DNA from: Phycisphaerales bacterium
GTDB lineage: Bacteria > Planctomycetota > Phycisphaerae > Phycisphaerales > UBA1924
Direction: 5' to 3'
DNA: 64,000 nucleotides
Assembly (NCBI GenBank): GCA_947459215.1
Contig: CANHCQ010000009.1
Coordinates: 62,001 to 126,000, forward strand
The position numbers and the translations under genes were made by a program. Within the stretch, counting starts at the first letter, position 1; the number at the start of each line of letters is the position of its first letter. Positions 17,567 through 26,188 of the stretch are shown here, piece after piece. Below the pieces are notes generated by a model. The model ran no database searches, was not told the DNA's origin, and was given only the letters and a program-made list of their open reading frames with translations.

Positions 17567-17937
17567 GAAGCCTCGGATTTGGTGCCATCAGTCCGCCGGC
17601 TCTGCGGCGCGACTGATGCGTCTGGAACAACCGCACGCAAACTCCGTCACCCGCACCAGTCGCGCGGCTCCGAGCAGCCGCGGACTGGTGGCACCGTTGG
17701 CCCTCTTTCCAAACCACCCGAGGCTTCGTTGCCAAGCCTCCTCAGCCTCGGCGTCTTTCGCCTTCAACGTTCCTCGCGCCGCGGTCATACGAGCAACTGC
17801 AAGCCACTCCCCCTCCCAGAGGGAGGGGGCAGGGGGAAGGGTTCTGTTGATTCAAATGGACTGGGATCTCGGTAGACTCGAAACCTCCCGCACGCGAAGC
17901 GGAACAACCGCCATCACCCCGCCGTAGAACCTCGCAC
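17567..17937. repeat. Hairpin-rich intergenic region with a 28-bp repeat
   Basis: No gene is supported. Three palindromes occur: CATCAGT/ACTGATG (17585-17591 with 17611-17617), a longer one opening ACCAGTC and closing GACTGGT (about 17655-17689), and GAGGCTT/AAGCCTC near 17725-17745. A GC-rich 28-mer at 17809-17836 is repeated exactly at 48619-48646. Confidence 0.7.
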
Positions 17938-18948
17938 ATGCACACGCGACGCGTCATGCTCTCCACCCTCCCCGCTCTCTCGGGCCTCGCGCTGAGTCTC
18001 GTGCTCATCGCCTGCGCAACTCGCGAGCATGCGGAGTCGCCGCAAGCGCCCGCGGCACCGTCCGCCGCCGCGTCGCCCGCCATCGCTCCGATCACGCCGC
18101 CCTCGCTCTCCGCCCAAGCCCCCGTCACTCTCCCCGGCCTCCACAACGTCGTCGCTTTCCACGACCACTATTACTCCGGCGGCGTGCCCGAGTCCCCCGC
18201 CGCGTTCGACACCCTGAAATCCCTTGGGATCAAGACCGTCATCTCCGTCGACGGCGCGGTCCCCGACGTTGCCAGCGCCCAAGCCCGCGGCATGCGCTAC
18301 ATCCATCTTCCCATCGGTTACAACGGCTTCGATGACGAACGCCGCCTCGAACTCGCCCGCGCCACCCGGGACGCGCTCGAACAAGGTCCGGTGTACATCC
18401 ACTGCCACCACGGCAAGCACCGCAGCGCCGCCGCCGCCGCCGCCGCCGTCACCGCTCTGGGCTACATGTCCACGGACGACGCCATCGCGCGCATGAAGGT
18501 CAGCGGCACGGCCCCGAACTACACCGGGCTCTACGCGTGCGTTGCCAGCAGCACCGTCCTCGATCTCACCACTCTCAATGCGGTCCCCGCCGACTTTCCC
18601 AGTATCTCCAAGCCCGCCGACTTCGTGCAGGCGATGATCGACCTCGACGAGATGCTCGATCACCTGACCCAGATCAAGAACGCGAACTGGAAGACGCCCC
18701 GCGACCACCCCGACCTCGTTCCCGCCGCCGAGGCCGGCCGCCTTGCCGACACGCTCCGCTTCCTCGCCGAGTCCAACCGCGTCAAGCGCGAGCCCCACGG
18801 CTTCGCACAGGCCCTGCTCGACGACGCCGCCGAAGCCCAGCAGCTCGAGGACGCGATCATCGCCAACGCCGATGCGGCATCACTGGACACCCAGTTGAAG
18901 CTGGTCGCCGCCTCGTGCAAGGACTGTCATGTGAAGTATCGGGACTGA
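17938..18948 (+). CDS. Lipoprotein with CX5R phosphatase domain and cytochrome c'-like C-terminus
   Basis: A 336-residue exported lipoprotein. The signal ends in LVLIAC with C26 as the lipid site, followed by an Ala/Pro linker to about residue 60. Residues 68-215 read as a dual-specificity/tyrosine phosphatase-like domain: YSGGVPESPAAFDTLKSLG, LGIKTVISVDG, then the P-loop HCHHGKHRS with nucleophile C156 and R162. Residues 215-336 are helical and finish SCKDCHVKYRD, a CxxCH heme site (C327, C330, H331) at the extreme C-terminus as in cytochrome c' and c556. The substrate is unknown; a heme-linked periplasmic phosphatase is the direct reading. No neighbour explains its role. Confidence 0.8.
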   Translation: MHTRRVMLSTLPALSGLALSLVLIACATREHAESPQAPAAPSAAASPAIAPITPPSLSAQAPVTLPGLHNVVAFHDHYYSGGVPESPAAFDTLKSLGIKTVISVDGAVPDVASAQARGMRYIHLPIGYNGFDDERRLELARATRDALEQGPVYIHCHHGKHRSAAAAAAAVTALGYMSTDDAIARMKVSGTAPNYTGLYACVASSTVLDLTTLNAVPADFPSISKPADFVQAMIDLDEMLDHLTQIKNANWKTPRDHPDLVPAAEAGRLADTLRFLAESNRVKREPHGFAQALLDDAAEAQQLEDAIIANADAASLDTQLKLVAASCKDCHVKYRD

Positions 18949-19028
18949 TCAACGGGCCGCCCAAGGCGCCGCGGCACGCAAGCCGGGTCGATCCCGCTCG
19001 CGTTCCGTCCCCTTTCTAGAATCGCCCC

Positions 19029-20426
19029 ATGTCGCGTCGCGTCGTCATCACCGGGGTTGGAGCCGTCAGTGCGCTCGGCGTCGGAGCAAAGGCTCTGTGG
19101 GATGGCCTCTGCGCCGGTACCTGCGGCATCGCCGCTCCGACCCTCTTCGACGCTTCTGGCTTCCCGACCAAACTCGCCGGCGAGGTGAAAGCCCCCGACG
19201 CTCCGCCCGCCAGCTTCTCGGCCAAGGACTACGTGCCCAAGTCGTACCGCAAGGCGGTGAAGGTCATGGCCCGCGACACCGATCTCGCGGTCGCCGCGGC
19301 CAAGCTCGCGATCGAAGACGCCGGGCTGATCACCCGCGGCTCGCTCGACGGTGCGGCCGGGCAGACCACCTATCCCGGTGAACGTGTCGGTTGTCAGATC
19401 GGCGCGGGACTCATCAACGCCGAGACCGACGAATTGTCCGCGGCGCTCGCCACGGCGACGAACGAGAGCGGGCAGTTCGAGTACTGGCGCTGGGGCACCA
19501 TCGCCACTGAGAAACATCCGGCCGGCGTCGGCGGGATGAACAACCTGCAGCCGCTGTGGATGCTCAAGTACCTGCCCAACATGCTCGCGTGCCACGTGAC
19601 CATCATCCACGGCTGCGAAGGCCCGAGCAACACCATCACCTGCGCCGAAGCGAGTGTGCTGCTCTCGGTCGGCGAGGGCATGCGGGTCATTCAGCGCGAC
19701 GCGGCCGATGTTTGCTTCAGCGGCGGCGCCGAGAGCAAGACCAACCTGATGGGCACGCTTCGGTGGACACTGCTCAAGCATCTCACGCCGTGCGAGGCGA
19801 ACGCCGACCCCGCGTCGCTCGTGAAGCCGTACGACCCCGCTTCGAAGGGCACGATCTTGGGCGAGGGCGGCGGGATGTTCGTCATCGAGGAAGCGAGCAA
19901 GGCCGCGGCACGGGGCGCAAAGCCGTACTGCGAGCTCGCTGGCTTCGGCGCGTCGCACTCGCCGCCGCCGGGATACGAAGCAATCCGCACGCGTTCGCGA
20001 CTCTCGTCAGACGAGAAGCCGCACGACGGGATCGTCTACGCGATCGAGGCCGCCCTGGGGGATGCAAAGGTCAACCCGAGCGAGATCGACGCGATCGTGC
20101 CCTACGCCAGCGGTATCGCCCATGTCGACGCCAACGAGGCAGCGGCCCTGCGCCAGGTCTTCGGCTCACGGCTCAAGGACATTCCCCTCATCACCGTTGT
20201 ACCCAACACGGGCGCCGCCGTCGCTGGTGTCGGCGGGCTGCAGCTCGCGGCGGGGGCGATGGCGGTGCGCGAGCAGCGACTCCCGGCTCGCATTCATGCC
20301 GGCTCGTGCCCGAGCGACATGCAGGCGGACCCGGTCTCGGCACGGGCGGCGAGCCTTCGCTGCGTGCTGGTCGTGACATCGGCCTTGGGCGGACAGAATG
20401 CGGCGCTGGTGTTAAAGAAGGTTTGA
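19029..20426 (+). CDS. Ketosynthase-like protein lacking the catalytic His pair
   Basis: A 465-residue beta-ketoacyl synthase fold protein (FabF/KS-II type), starting RRVVITGVGAVSALGVG. The nucleophile position probably remains (C205 in NTITCAEAS), but the first catalytic His is Tyr (Y359, PYASGIAHVDANE for the usual AHGTGT) and the Lys and second His of the KSMLGH-type motif are V391 and A396 (VVPNTGA). It is therefore unlikely to be a normal condensing enzyme and may act as a partner subunit, as KS-beta/chain-length-factor proteins do in type II polyketide systems. The intact ketosynthase at 21236 is the obvious partner. A GxxExxY gene lies between them. The pathway product is unknown; no acyl carrier gene is visible nearby. 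Confidence 0.85.
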   Translation: MSRRVVITGVGAVSALGVGAKALWDGLCAGTCGIAAPTLFDASGFPTKLAGEVKAPDAPPASFSAKDYVPKSYRKAVKVMARDTDLAVAAAKLAIEDAGLITRGSLDGAAGQTTYPGERVGCQIGAGLINAETDELSAALATATNESGQFEYWRWGTIATEKHPAGVGGMNNLQPLWMLKYLPNMLACHVTIIHGCEGPSNTITCAEASVLLSVGEGMRVIQRDAADVCFSGGAESKTNLMGTLRWTLLKHLTPCEANADPASLVKPYDPASKGTILGEGGGMFVIEEASKAAARGAKPYCELAGFGASHSPPPGYEAIRTRSRLSSDEKPHDGIVYAIEAALGDAKVNPSEIDAIVPYASGIAHVDANEAAALRQVFGSRLKDIPLITVVPNTGAAVAGVGGLQLAAGAMAVREQRLPARIHAGSCPSDMQADPVSARAASLRCVLVVTSALGGQNAALVLKKV

Positions 20427-20441
20427 AGTCACTCGATGTGC

Positions 20442-20509
20442 CACGGCTTGGCCGCCGTGCAGGTCAAGCAGCAGCACCCACCCAACCGGGCACGCATGAA
20501 AAGTGCCCG
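20442..20509. repeat. Two hairpins between the ketosynthase-like gene and the GxxExxY gene
   Basis: CACGGC/GCCGTG (20442-20447 with 20454-20459) and CGGGCAC/GTGCCCG (20487-20493 with 20503-20509). Neither has a T tract. They may stabilise or attenuate the message. Confidence 0.45.
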
Positions 20510-20567
20510 TTACAGTCCGCCCGCTACCATTGGCGTCCCTACTTGCAGCAGACTTCGGAGCCTCCTT

Positions 20568-21128
20568 ATGAGCGACTACCGCAACGACAACCGTTCTCAC
20601 TCCAATGAAGGCCGAGGCCGTGGCCGCGGCGGTCCGCCGCGCCGGGGCATTCCGCTCTCCGAACTTGATCCCACGCTGACGTCCATCAGCCACAAGGTCA
20701 TCGGTTGCGCACGTGATGTGCACATGGCGCTCGGCGGCGGGTACGACGAGTCGGTGTACATGACCGCGCTGCAGCAGGAAATGCGTGCCCAGGGCGTGAA
20801 CTTCAAGCCCAATCACTCGATCCCGGTGAAGTACAAGGATCAGGTTGTCGGCCACTCGATCTGTGATCTGCTCATCGAGGATCGCTTCATCGTCGATGTG
20901 ATGGCCGCGTATCGCGATGTCAATGGCGGGGAGCGGTCCACGCTCCGCGCGCAGCTCAAGAGCGCCGATCTCGAATTGGGCCTCATCATCAACTTCGCGG
21001 GCCGCCTGCTCAAGGACGGCCTGGTCCGCGTCCTGAACGTCGACAAGATCAACGCCGCCAAGGGAATCACCGCGGGTGACCATCACGACGGCGAGGACGC
21101 GATGTACGACTTTGACGAAAAAGCGTGA
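20568..21128 (+). CDS. GxxExxY family protein
   Basis: A 186-residue protein with the family motif at GYDESVY and the flanking sequence ISHKVIGCARDVHMALGGG. The family also shows FKPNHSIPVKYKDQVVG, then DLLIEDRFIVDVM, LKSADLELGLIINF and a basic end. These small proteins are found widely in environmental bacteria; their biochemical role is unsettled, though the fold resembles PD-(D/E)XK nuclease-like proteins and E/D/K positions occur here. The N-terminal 35 residues are a disordered Arg/Gly/Asn-rich extension. ATG 20568 has GGAG eight bases upstream. It lies between two ketosynthase genes on the same strand. Confidence 0.85.
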   Translation: MSDYRNDNRSHSNEGRGRGRGGPPRRGIPLSELDPTLTSISHKVIGCARDVHMALGGGYDESVYMTALQQEMRAQGVNFKPNHSIPVKYKDQVVGHSICDLLIEDRFIVDVMAAYRDVNGGERSTLRAQLKSADLELGLIINFAGRLLKDGLVRVLNVDKINAAKGITAGDHHDGEDAMYDFDEKA

Positions 21129-21130
21129 GC

Positions 21131-21240
21131 GGATGCATCGTGCCGCGGGCATCCGGCATCAAGGCTGATGCGCGGCGCCCGATCAACGGATGATGCGTTT
21201 GCATGTATTTCCTGATGCACATTGCCTGATGCCCGATGCC
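21131..21240. repeat. Quasi-periodic GATGC/GCATC inverted element
   Basis: Left arm words GGGCATCCGGCATCAAGG (21147-21164) recur inverted in the right arm (21211-21240, words CCTGATGC). The right arm contains the ATG start codon of the following ketosynthase gene. Confidence 0.55.
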
Positions 21241-22567
21241 TTCCGCTCCTCCAGTCGTCATCACCGGTATGGGCTGGGTCACTCCCCTCGGGAGCGATGT
21301 GGACTCGGTCTGGGCCAAGCTGCTCTCCGGCGCCAGCGGTATCGCGCCCGTGACGCGGTTCGATGCGACCACGTTCGCGACCAACTTCGCCAGCGAGGTG
21401 AAGAACTTCGATCTGCGGCACTTCCTCGGCGATGTCGCGCCGCACGCCATGGCCAGCATCGGCACGCAGTACGCCCTTGCCGCCGCAGCCCAGGCCTGGA
21501 AGCAGGCGGGCCTCGCGCGTGCGAAACTGAACGGCCGTCGCTTCGGCATCTACCTCGGCAGCGGTGAAGGTCCGTTGGATTACACGAACTTCAACGCCGC
21601 CAACATCGCGGGTTGGAAGGCCGACACACGCACGGTCGATGGAGCCGCCTGGGCCGCTCGGGCCCTCCCCGCGATGACCGTTGAGGCCGAGACGGAGCAG
21701 GAGCCCAATCTGACCATGAGCCACGTGGCGGCCGAGTTCGGCTGCCGCGGACCCGCCTTCAACTGCATGACCGCGTGTGCCGCCAGCACCCAAGCGATCG
21801 GCGAGGCGTTCGAGATCATCCGCCGCGGCGACGCCGACATCATGTTCGCCGGCGGCAGCCACTCGATGATCCACATGCTGGGCATGACCGGCTTCATCCG
21901 CCTGACAGCGATGAGCCAGCGTCGCGACGATTACGCGCACGCCGCACGGCCGTTCGACCAGACCCGCGAGGGCTTCGTCATGGGCGAGGGCGCTGGCATG
22001 CTCGTGATCGAGACGCTTGACCACGCCATGGCTCGCGGTGCGACGATTCTCGCCGAGATCGCTGGCTACGGCAGCAGCGCCGACGCCTTCCGCATCACCG
22101 ACATCCAGCCAGAGGGCAAGGGTGCCATCGCCGCGATGAACCAGGCCCTGCGCCAGGCTGGCATCTCGCCGCGAGAGACCGGCGCCGACGGCCGGCCGCA
22201 GGTGCACTACATCAGCGCCCACGGCACAGGCACCAAAGAGAACGACAAGATCGAGACCGCCGCGGTCAAGGGCGTCTTCGGCTCACTCGCTCCCAAGGTT
22301 CCGTTCAGCAGCGTGAAGAGCATGCTGGGCCACCTCATTCAGGCCGCCGGTGCGGTCGAGCTGATGACCTGCGTCAAGGCGATCCAGTCCGGCTTTGTGC
22401 CCCCGACGATGAACCTCAAGACGCCCGACCCCGAGTGCGATCTCGATTACGTGCCCAACGCAGCACGCGATCTGCGCACGCAGGGCGGCGTGGATGTCTG
22501 CCTCAGCAATTCCTTCGGCTTCGGCGGGCAGAACGACACCATCGTGGTCCGACGCTGGAAGCCCTGA
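21236..22567 (+). CDS. Beta-ketoacyl synthase (FabF-type)
   Basis: A 443-residue condensing enzyme that extends an acyl chain with a malonyl-type unit. The catalytic triad is complete: C181 in MTACAAS, H329 in SAHGTGT and H366 in VKSMLGH with K361. The C-terminus has SNSFGFGGQN, the glycine-rich loop of the family. It differs from the 19029 protein exactly at those sites, supporting an active/inactive subunit pair. It starts inside the right arm of a repeat element and has no obvious ribosome binding site. The two ketosynthases and the intervening GxxExxY gene read in one direction and may form one transcript. Substrate and product are unknown. Confidence 0.92.
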   Translation: MPSAPPVVITGMGWVTPLGSDVDSVWAKLLSGASGIAPVTRFDATTFATNFASEVKNFDLRHFLGDVAPHAMASIGTQYALAAAAQAWKQAGLARAKLNGRRFGIYLGSGEGPLDYTNFNAANIAGWKADTRTVDGAAWAARALPAMTVEAETEQEPNLTMSHVAAEFGCRGPAFNCMTACAASTQAIGEAFEIIRRGDADIMFAGGSHSMIHMLGMTGFIRLTAMSQRRDDYAHAARPFDQTREGFVMGEGAGMLVIETLDHAMARGATILAEIAGYGSSADAFRITDIQPEGKGAIAAMNQALRQAGISPRETGADGRPQVHYISAHGTGTKENDKIETAAVKGVFGSLAPKVPFSSVKSMLGHLIQAAGAVELMTCVKAIQSGFVPPTMNLKTPDPECDLDYVPNAARDLRTQGGVDVCLSNSFGFGGQNDTIVVRRWKP

Positions 22568-22609
22568 CCCTTTGCCTCGCCCCGCGTCCTCCGCGTGGCG
22601 ATGCTTCCG

Positions 22610-23896
22610 TCACGGGTCCACCACGTACGACCACGAGCCAACGCGGGGCGTCATCTTGACCGTGTAGAACCCGGGCGGCGGATCCGCGACGTAGGTGGCT
22701 TCATCACGGATCGTCAGCGTGCTCAGGGCGTTCATGGTGAACGTGCCGCCGCCCACGATCATGTCGACAGTGGTATTGCCGCCGACCGTGATGTTGCCGC
22801 TGGCGTAGACGAGACCGTCGATGACGCTGGGATACGTGTCGTCCTCCGCATTGTCCACCGAGCCGCCGATGTATGGAAATGATGCGCCGGGCGGATTGAA
22901 GTTCACGTCCTCGGTGTTCTCGGAGAGTGACGACGCCGACAGAGACAGCGTGATCGCCCCATTCACAAGCAGGCAGGGATAGTTCGTGACCGCCGGTGTC
23001 CATTGCACGCTGCCGCTGATGCTGGTGCCGGCACCCGGATTCAGCAGAATCAGCGTCCCGATGATGCGACAGTTCGTGATGGCGACGGCGTAGTTCTGGC
23101 AGTCCAGCACGTACACGCCGCTGCTGTTGGTCGAACCGTACGGATTGTGATTCGGTCCGATGACGACATCGGTCAGCTGCTTGGCGCCGGGCCCGAGCGG
23201 CCCGCCGCTGGCGAGTGACGAGACCGGGATTGCCGCGGCACCCGCCGTGTAGAGGGAGAAGACCGTGCCGGCGGGCAGGGTTCGCGCCGAGGTGCTCGTG
23301 CTGGTCGTGCCGGCAAACCCGGTTCCGACGATCGCCGTGCGGGCCTCGACGTTGGGTCGGATGGTGGAGAGCGCGGACATGAAGCTGTTGTTCGTCGCGA
23401 TCGTGAGCCCGCTGCCGTTGATGGTCGCGATTGTCGTCGAGATGGCGCCCGCGATCGTCATGGGCACCTTGATGCATGTCAGCGGAACCTTCGACGCGTC
23501 GAGGTAGAGGCGCATGCGCTGACGGGCCAATCCCTTGCTGCCGTCGCCGGTGACGATGACCGAATCGAGTGGGTCGCGATTGATCGCCCCGCTCGGATTG
23601 ACAACGGTGTAGCCGAGCGTGCCGTCGTTCATCTCGACGCCACTGAGCCACATCTCGACGGAGTACGTCGTTCGCCAGTCGGGATCAGCCGCGATGGTGG
23701 CACGGGCGAAGTCCACCGCCGCGATCGCGTTCTGCCGCGCGACACTCTCGTCGATCTGGAGCTGCAGCGCGCGCGCCCGAGAGCGTGCCGTCGCCATCGC
23801 GCCGATCGCCAGCGTGCTGACGAGCATGCCTACACCGACCGCGGCGAGATACGCCGTGCCTCGTCGTGCTTGAGTATGGTGCAAGATCGAACGCAT
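22610..23896 (-). CDS. PilX/GspK-like pilus-associated protein
   Basis: A 428-residue exported protein, last gene of the leftward pseudopilin operon. It starts MRSILHHTQARRGTAYLAAV, a short basic leader and a long hydrophobic helix as in PilX/GspK-type minor components, but no clear prepilin peptidase Gly-Phe-Thr site. The rest is a Ser/Thr/Gly/Asn-rich beta domain; the last 120 residues contain short repeats of the parallel-beta style (GNITVGGNTTVDMIVGGGTF). ATG 23896 lies two bases after the stop of the preceding gene, which indicates coupling. Function in the pseudopilus is inferred from context. Confidence 0.7.
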   Translation of the reverse strand: MRSILHHTQARRGTAYLAAVGVGMLVSTLAIGAMATARSRARALQLQIDESVARQNAIAAVDFARATIAADPDWRTTYSVEMWLSGVEMNDGTLGYTVVNPSGAINRDPLDSVIVTGDGSKGLARQRMRLYLDASKVPLTCIKVPMTIAGAISTTIATINGSGLTIATNNSFMSALSTIRPNVEARTAIVGTGFAGTTSTSTSARTLPAGTVFSLYTAGAAAIPVSSLASGGPLGPGAKQLTDVVIGPNHNPYGSTNSSGVYVLDCQNYAVAITNCRIIGTLILLNPGAGTSISGSVQWTPAVTNYPCLLVNGAITLSLSASSLSENTEDVNFNPPGASFPYIGGSVDNAEDDTYPSVIDGLVYASGNITVGGNTTVDMIVGGGTFTMNALSTLTIRDEATYVADPPPGFYTVKMTPRVGSWSYVVDP

Positions 23897-23898
23897 GA

Positions 23899-24435
23899 TC
23901 AGTCGGGAGCCCGAAGTGATTGCAGCTCGCACACGAGCCTGGATTTGAAATAGACGCTCACGGCGACGCTCTTCATGCCGGTGTTCCCGCTCACGTCAGG
24001 ACTCAGCGGTCCCATGTCCGACCACGCGACCGCGACTGTGCGGGCCCAGTCGGCCATGCCGGGGATGGGAGCGCCCGTGGAGTCGCGGGGTGGGGATTCG
24101 CTCCAGCCGTTGTAGTCGTCCACGTCGTCGAAGGTTGTCTTATCGGTCGAGCTCTCGCCAGCGTCTCGGCCCAGCGTGGTCGGATTCGCGGGATCGATGT
24201 AGGCCTTGCGCTCGATCTCGGCCAGCAGGCTCTCGGCCAGCATCATGCCCGTCGCACGCCGAGAGGATAATGCCTGCGCTGTGGCCGCACCGGCCGAGGT
24301 GCGGACGGCCGCGACCGCGATCACCGCGAGAATGAGCGACGCGCCGACGCACTCGATGAGCGTCATCGCTCTGGCAGTCTTCAGGGTGATACTGGCCGAT
24401 GATGTGGATGCTGCCTTGCTCACAGAGTTCCCCAT
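23899..24435 (-). CDS. PilV/GspI-like minor pseudopilin
   Basis: A 178-residue prepilin-type protein. A basic, Ser/Thr-rich leader ends ARAMTLIECVGASLILAV; the MTLIE segment matches the prepilin peptidase site with Glu at +5 although the usual Gly at -1 is Ala or Arg-Ala. The following helix carries a polar tail and a globular domain of about 120 residues. It lies nine bases after the GspJ-like gene and two before the PilX-like gene, within one operon. Probably a minor component at the tip of the pseudopilus. Confidence 0.75.
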   Translation of the reverse strand: MGNSVSKAASTSSASITLKTARAMTLIECVGASLILAVIAVAAVRTSAGAATAQALSSRRATGMMLAESLLAEIERKAYIDPANPTTLGRDAGESSTDKTTFDDVDDYNGWSESPPRDSTGAPIPGMADWARTVAVAWSDMGPLSPDVSGNTGMKSVAVSVYFKSRLVCELQSLRAPD

Positions 24436-24444
24436 GTCCTGGCG

Positions 24445-25539
24445 CTACGGACTCGAGGCCCCCGCGCCCATGGCGGAGCCGCTCGCCGCGCCGAACCCGC
24501 GGGCTTCGACCTCGAAGGCCGCTGTGACGCCCCGGATCGCCTCGGCCGAGACGCGAACGATGCGCACGACCTGCGCCGAGACCGTGACCGGCGACGAGGC
24601 AGAAGGCGTACCGGTGACACTGAACAAAGGTTCCTGCTGCGGCTTCAAAGTCCAACTCGATCCGGAGTTGGACGACTGGTACATCGCGTCGCCTGGTTTT
24701 ACGGCTGCGTTGCTTGTTGTGAACTGCCACTTCGCGACGTTGTTGCCCGAGATGGGCAGCAGCACGATCGCGAGCGGCGAGGTCGGGCTCAGGCCGCTCA
24801 GGCCGGTGAAGGAATAGGTGAAGTCGGCAAAGGACGTGCCCAGTGATGATTCGCTCACCGTGATCGACGCGAGAACGGTGGACGTCGGGACCTGTCCGTT
24901 CGTTGGTCGGATCTGTACCGCGAACGTGCCATCGGGCGGTCCGTTGCGACACAGCGACAAGCGCACGCTGTTGAGCGTCCAGCTCTTGGTGTCGACGGGG
25001 AGCGATGGGGAGAACGCGACCGCGATCCACAGGTTGGAGCTGCATGGGATCGCGTTCAGGTTCGAGGACGCGATGCAACTCCCGACCGTCTGGCTCGACG
25101 GCGGGATCGGCTGATCATCGCTTGGAACCGATAGCGTCGTGAGATCAGCATTCGCCGCGAACGACTGCAAGGTGGCCACGATCGCGGTCGGCGTGCCGCC
25201 GTTGATCGACCGAGTCAACGGTGCGCCGGCGACGCCCGACCATGTGTAGGCAATCGTGTCGACGTTGCCGTCGCCTGTCCGATCGGGTACCTTCATCGAG
25301 ACACCGAGGCTCGACACCGGGCCCACGCTCGTGGCGCACTCGATATCTCGGCGCAGCGCGTGCATCGCGAGGGCGAGCGCGAGCGACGAGTCGCCGACCT
25401 GGCTCATGCCCGCCCGGCGCACGAGGCTCGCGGTTGCCGCGCCCGCGAGCAGCAGCACGGTAAGCAATGCGGAAGAGATCAGTAGCTCGACCAGCGTGAA
25501 GCCGTGTGCGACGTGAGGATGGCGGAGGCGGAGAGTCAC
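24445..25539 (-). CDS. GspJ/PilW-like minor pseudopilin
   Basis: A 364-residue prepilin-type protein. It starts VTLRLRHPHVAHGFTLVELL, with the exact GFTLVE processing motif, then a hydrophobic helix (ISSALLTVLLLAGAATA) and a large beta domain. The GTG start at 25539 overlaps the stop of the GspH-like gene (GTGA), so translation is coupled. The frame stays open 267 codons further upstream, but that part is antisense or out of frame with the GspH-like gene and is not coding. The domain from about residue 160 has FTYSFTGLSGL and IVLLPISGNN, reminiscent of a carbohydrate-binding jelly roll, only by style. Confidence 0.85.
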   Translation of the reverse strand: MTLRLRHPHVAHGFTLVELLISSALLTVLLLAGAATASLVRRAGMSQVGDSSLALALAMHALRRDIECATSVGPVSSLGVSMKVPDRTGDGNVDTIAYTWSGVAGAPLTRSINGGTPTAIVATLQSFAANADLTTLSVPSDDQPIPPSSQTVGSCIASSNLNAIPCSSNLWIAVAFSPSLPVDTKSWTLNSVRLSLCRNGPPDGTFAVQIRPTNGQVPTSTVLASITVSESSLGTSFADFTYSFTGLSGLSPTSPLAIVLLPISGNNVAKWQFTTSNAAVKPGDAMYQSSNSGSSWTLKPQQEPLFSVTGTPSASSPVTVSAQVVRIVRVSAEAIRGVTAAFEVEARGFGAASGSAMGAGASSP

Positions 25540-26075
25540 TGGATGCTCACCTCTCCGCTGCCGCTCGCGACCGTGACAACCTTGGTCAGTGCGCCGCGGG
25601 TCAGGCGAACCATCCCGCCGTTGGTCGGAACGCCGTAGCCCCTTATGGTGAGTGTGCTCGTACCCGCAAAGTCCACGCTCTGGATCGCCACGCCGAAAGG
25701 TTCGCGACTCAGATCGACGCCGAACGCCTCTCCGGAACGATCCGTGCTCGTCAGCCCGGCGATCGCGTACGTCGAAGTGGATGCCGTGAACGAGATCGTG
25801 GCCGTTGATCCCTTCGCTCGTGCCAACGAACGTGCCAGATTGATGTCCGACGCAACACGATTGGCGGCCATCTCCAGGCGGTAACGCTGGAGAGCCAACG
25901 AATAGCGCGGGGCCGCGATCGCGCCGAGGATCGCGACGATGGCGAGCACCACGATCAACTCCAGCAACGAAAACGCGCGTCGCGACCGAGCCGCGAGTGC
26001 AGCGAAATCCCGACCTGCACGGCGGGTACTCACACCCACATTCTCGGCCGTTGTCGCACACCGGTTCAGCTCCAT
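25536..26075 (-). CDS. GspH/FimT-like pseudopilin
   Basis: A 179-residue prepilin-type protein and first gene of the leftward operon. The processing region reads RRAFSLLELIVVLAIVAILG, with Glu at +5 and Ala instead of Gly at -1. After the helix comes the family segment PRYSLALQRYRLEMAANRVASDI and a small beta domain. The leader of about 33 residues is long; GTG 26039 would shorten it. It is divergent from the response-regulator gene with only 113 bases between, so the two wings of the secretion system probably share a control region there. Confidence 0.85.
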   Translation of the reverse strand: MELNRCATTAENVGVSTRRAGRDFAALAARSRRAFSLLELIVVLAIVAILGAIAAPRYSLALQRYRLEMAANRVASDINLARSLARAKGSTATISFTASTSTYAIAGLTSTDRSGEAFGVDLSREPFGVAIQSVDFAGTSTLTIRGYGVPTNGGMVRLTRGALTKVVTVASGSGEVSIQ

Positions 26076-26188
26076 CGCCCGGTTGTCGGGAGGTCTGGTA
26101 CAGGTCCCTCCGTAAAGACGGAAAAACCGCGATTTGGGGCGAATGGGTGTCCGCCACCGGTCGATGCTTCCGCTTCGAGAGGTACGCC

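Noticed and set aside
26076..26188. A c-di-GMP riboswitch before the response-regulator gene
   Set aside because: I looked because of the c-di-GMP theme, but the conserved GEMM core sequences and paired helices are not present.
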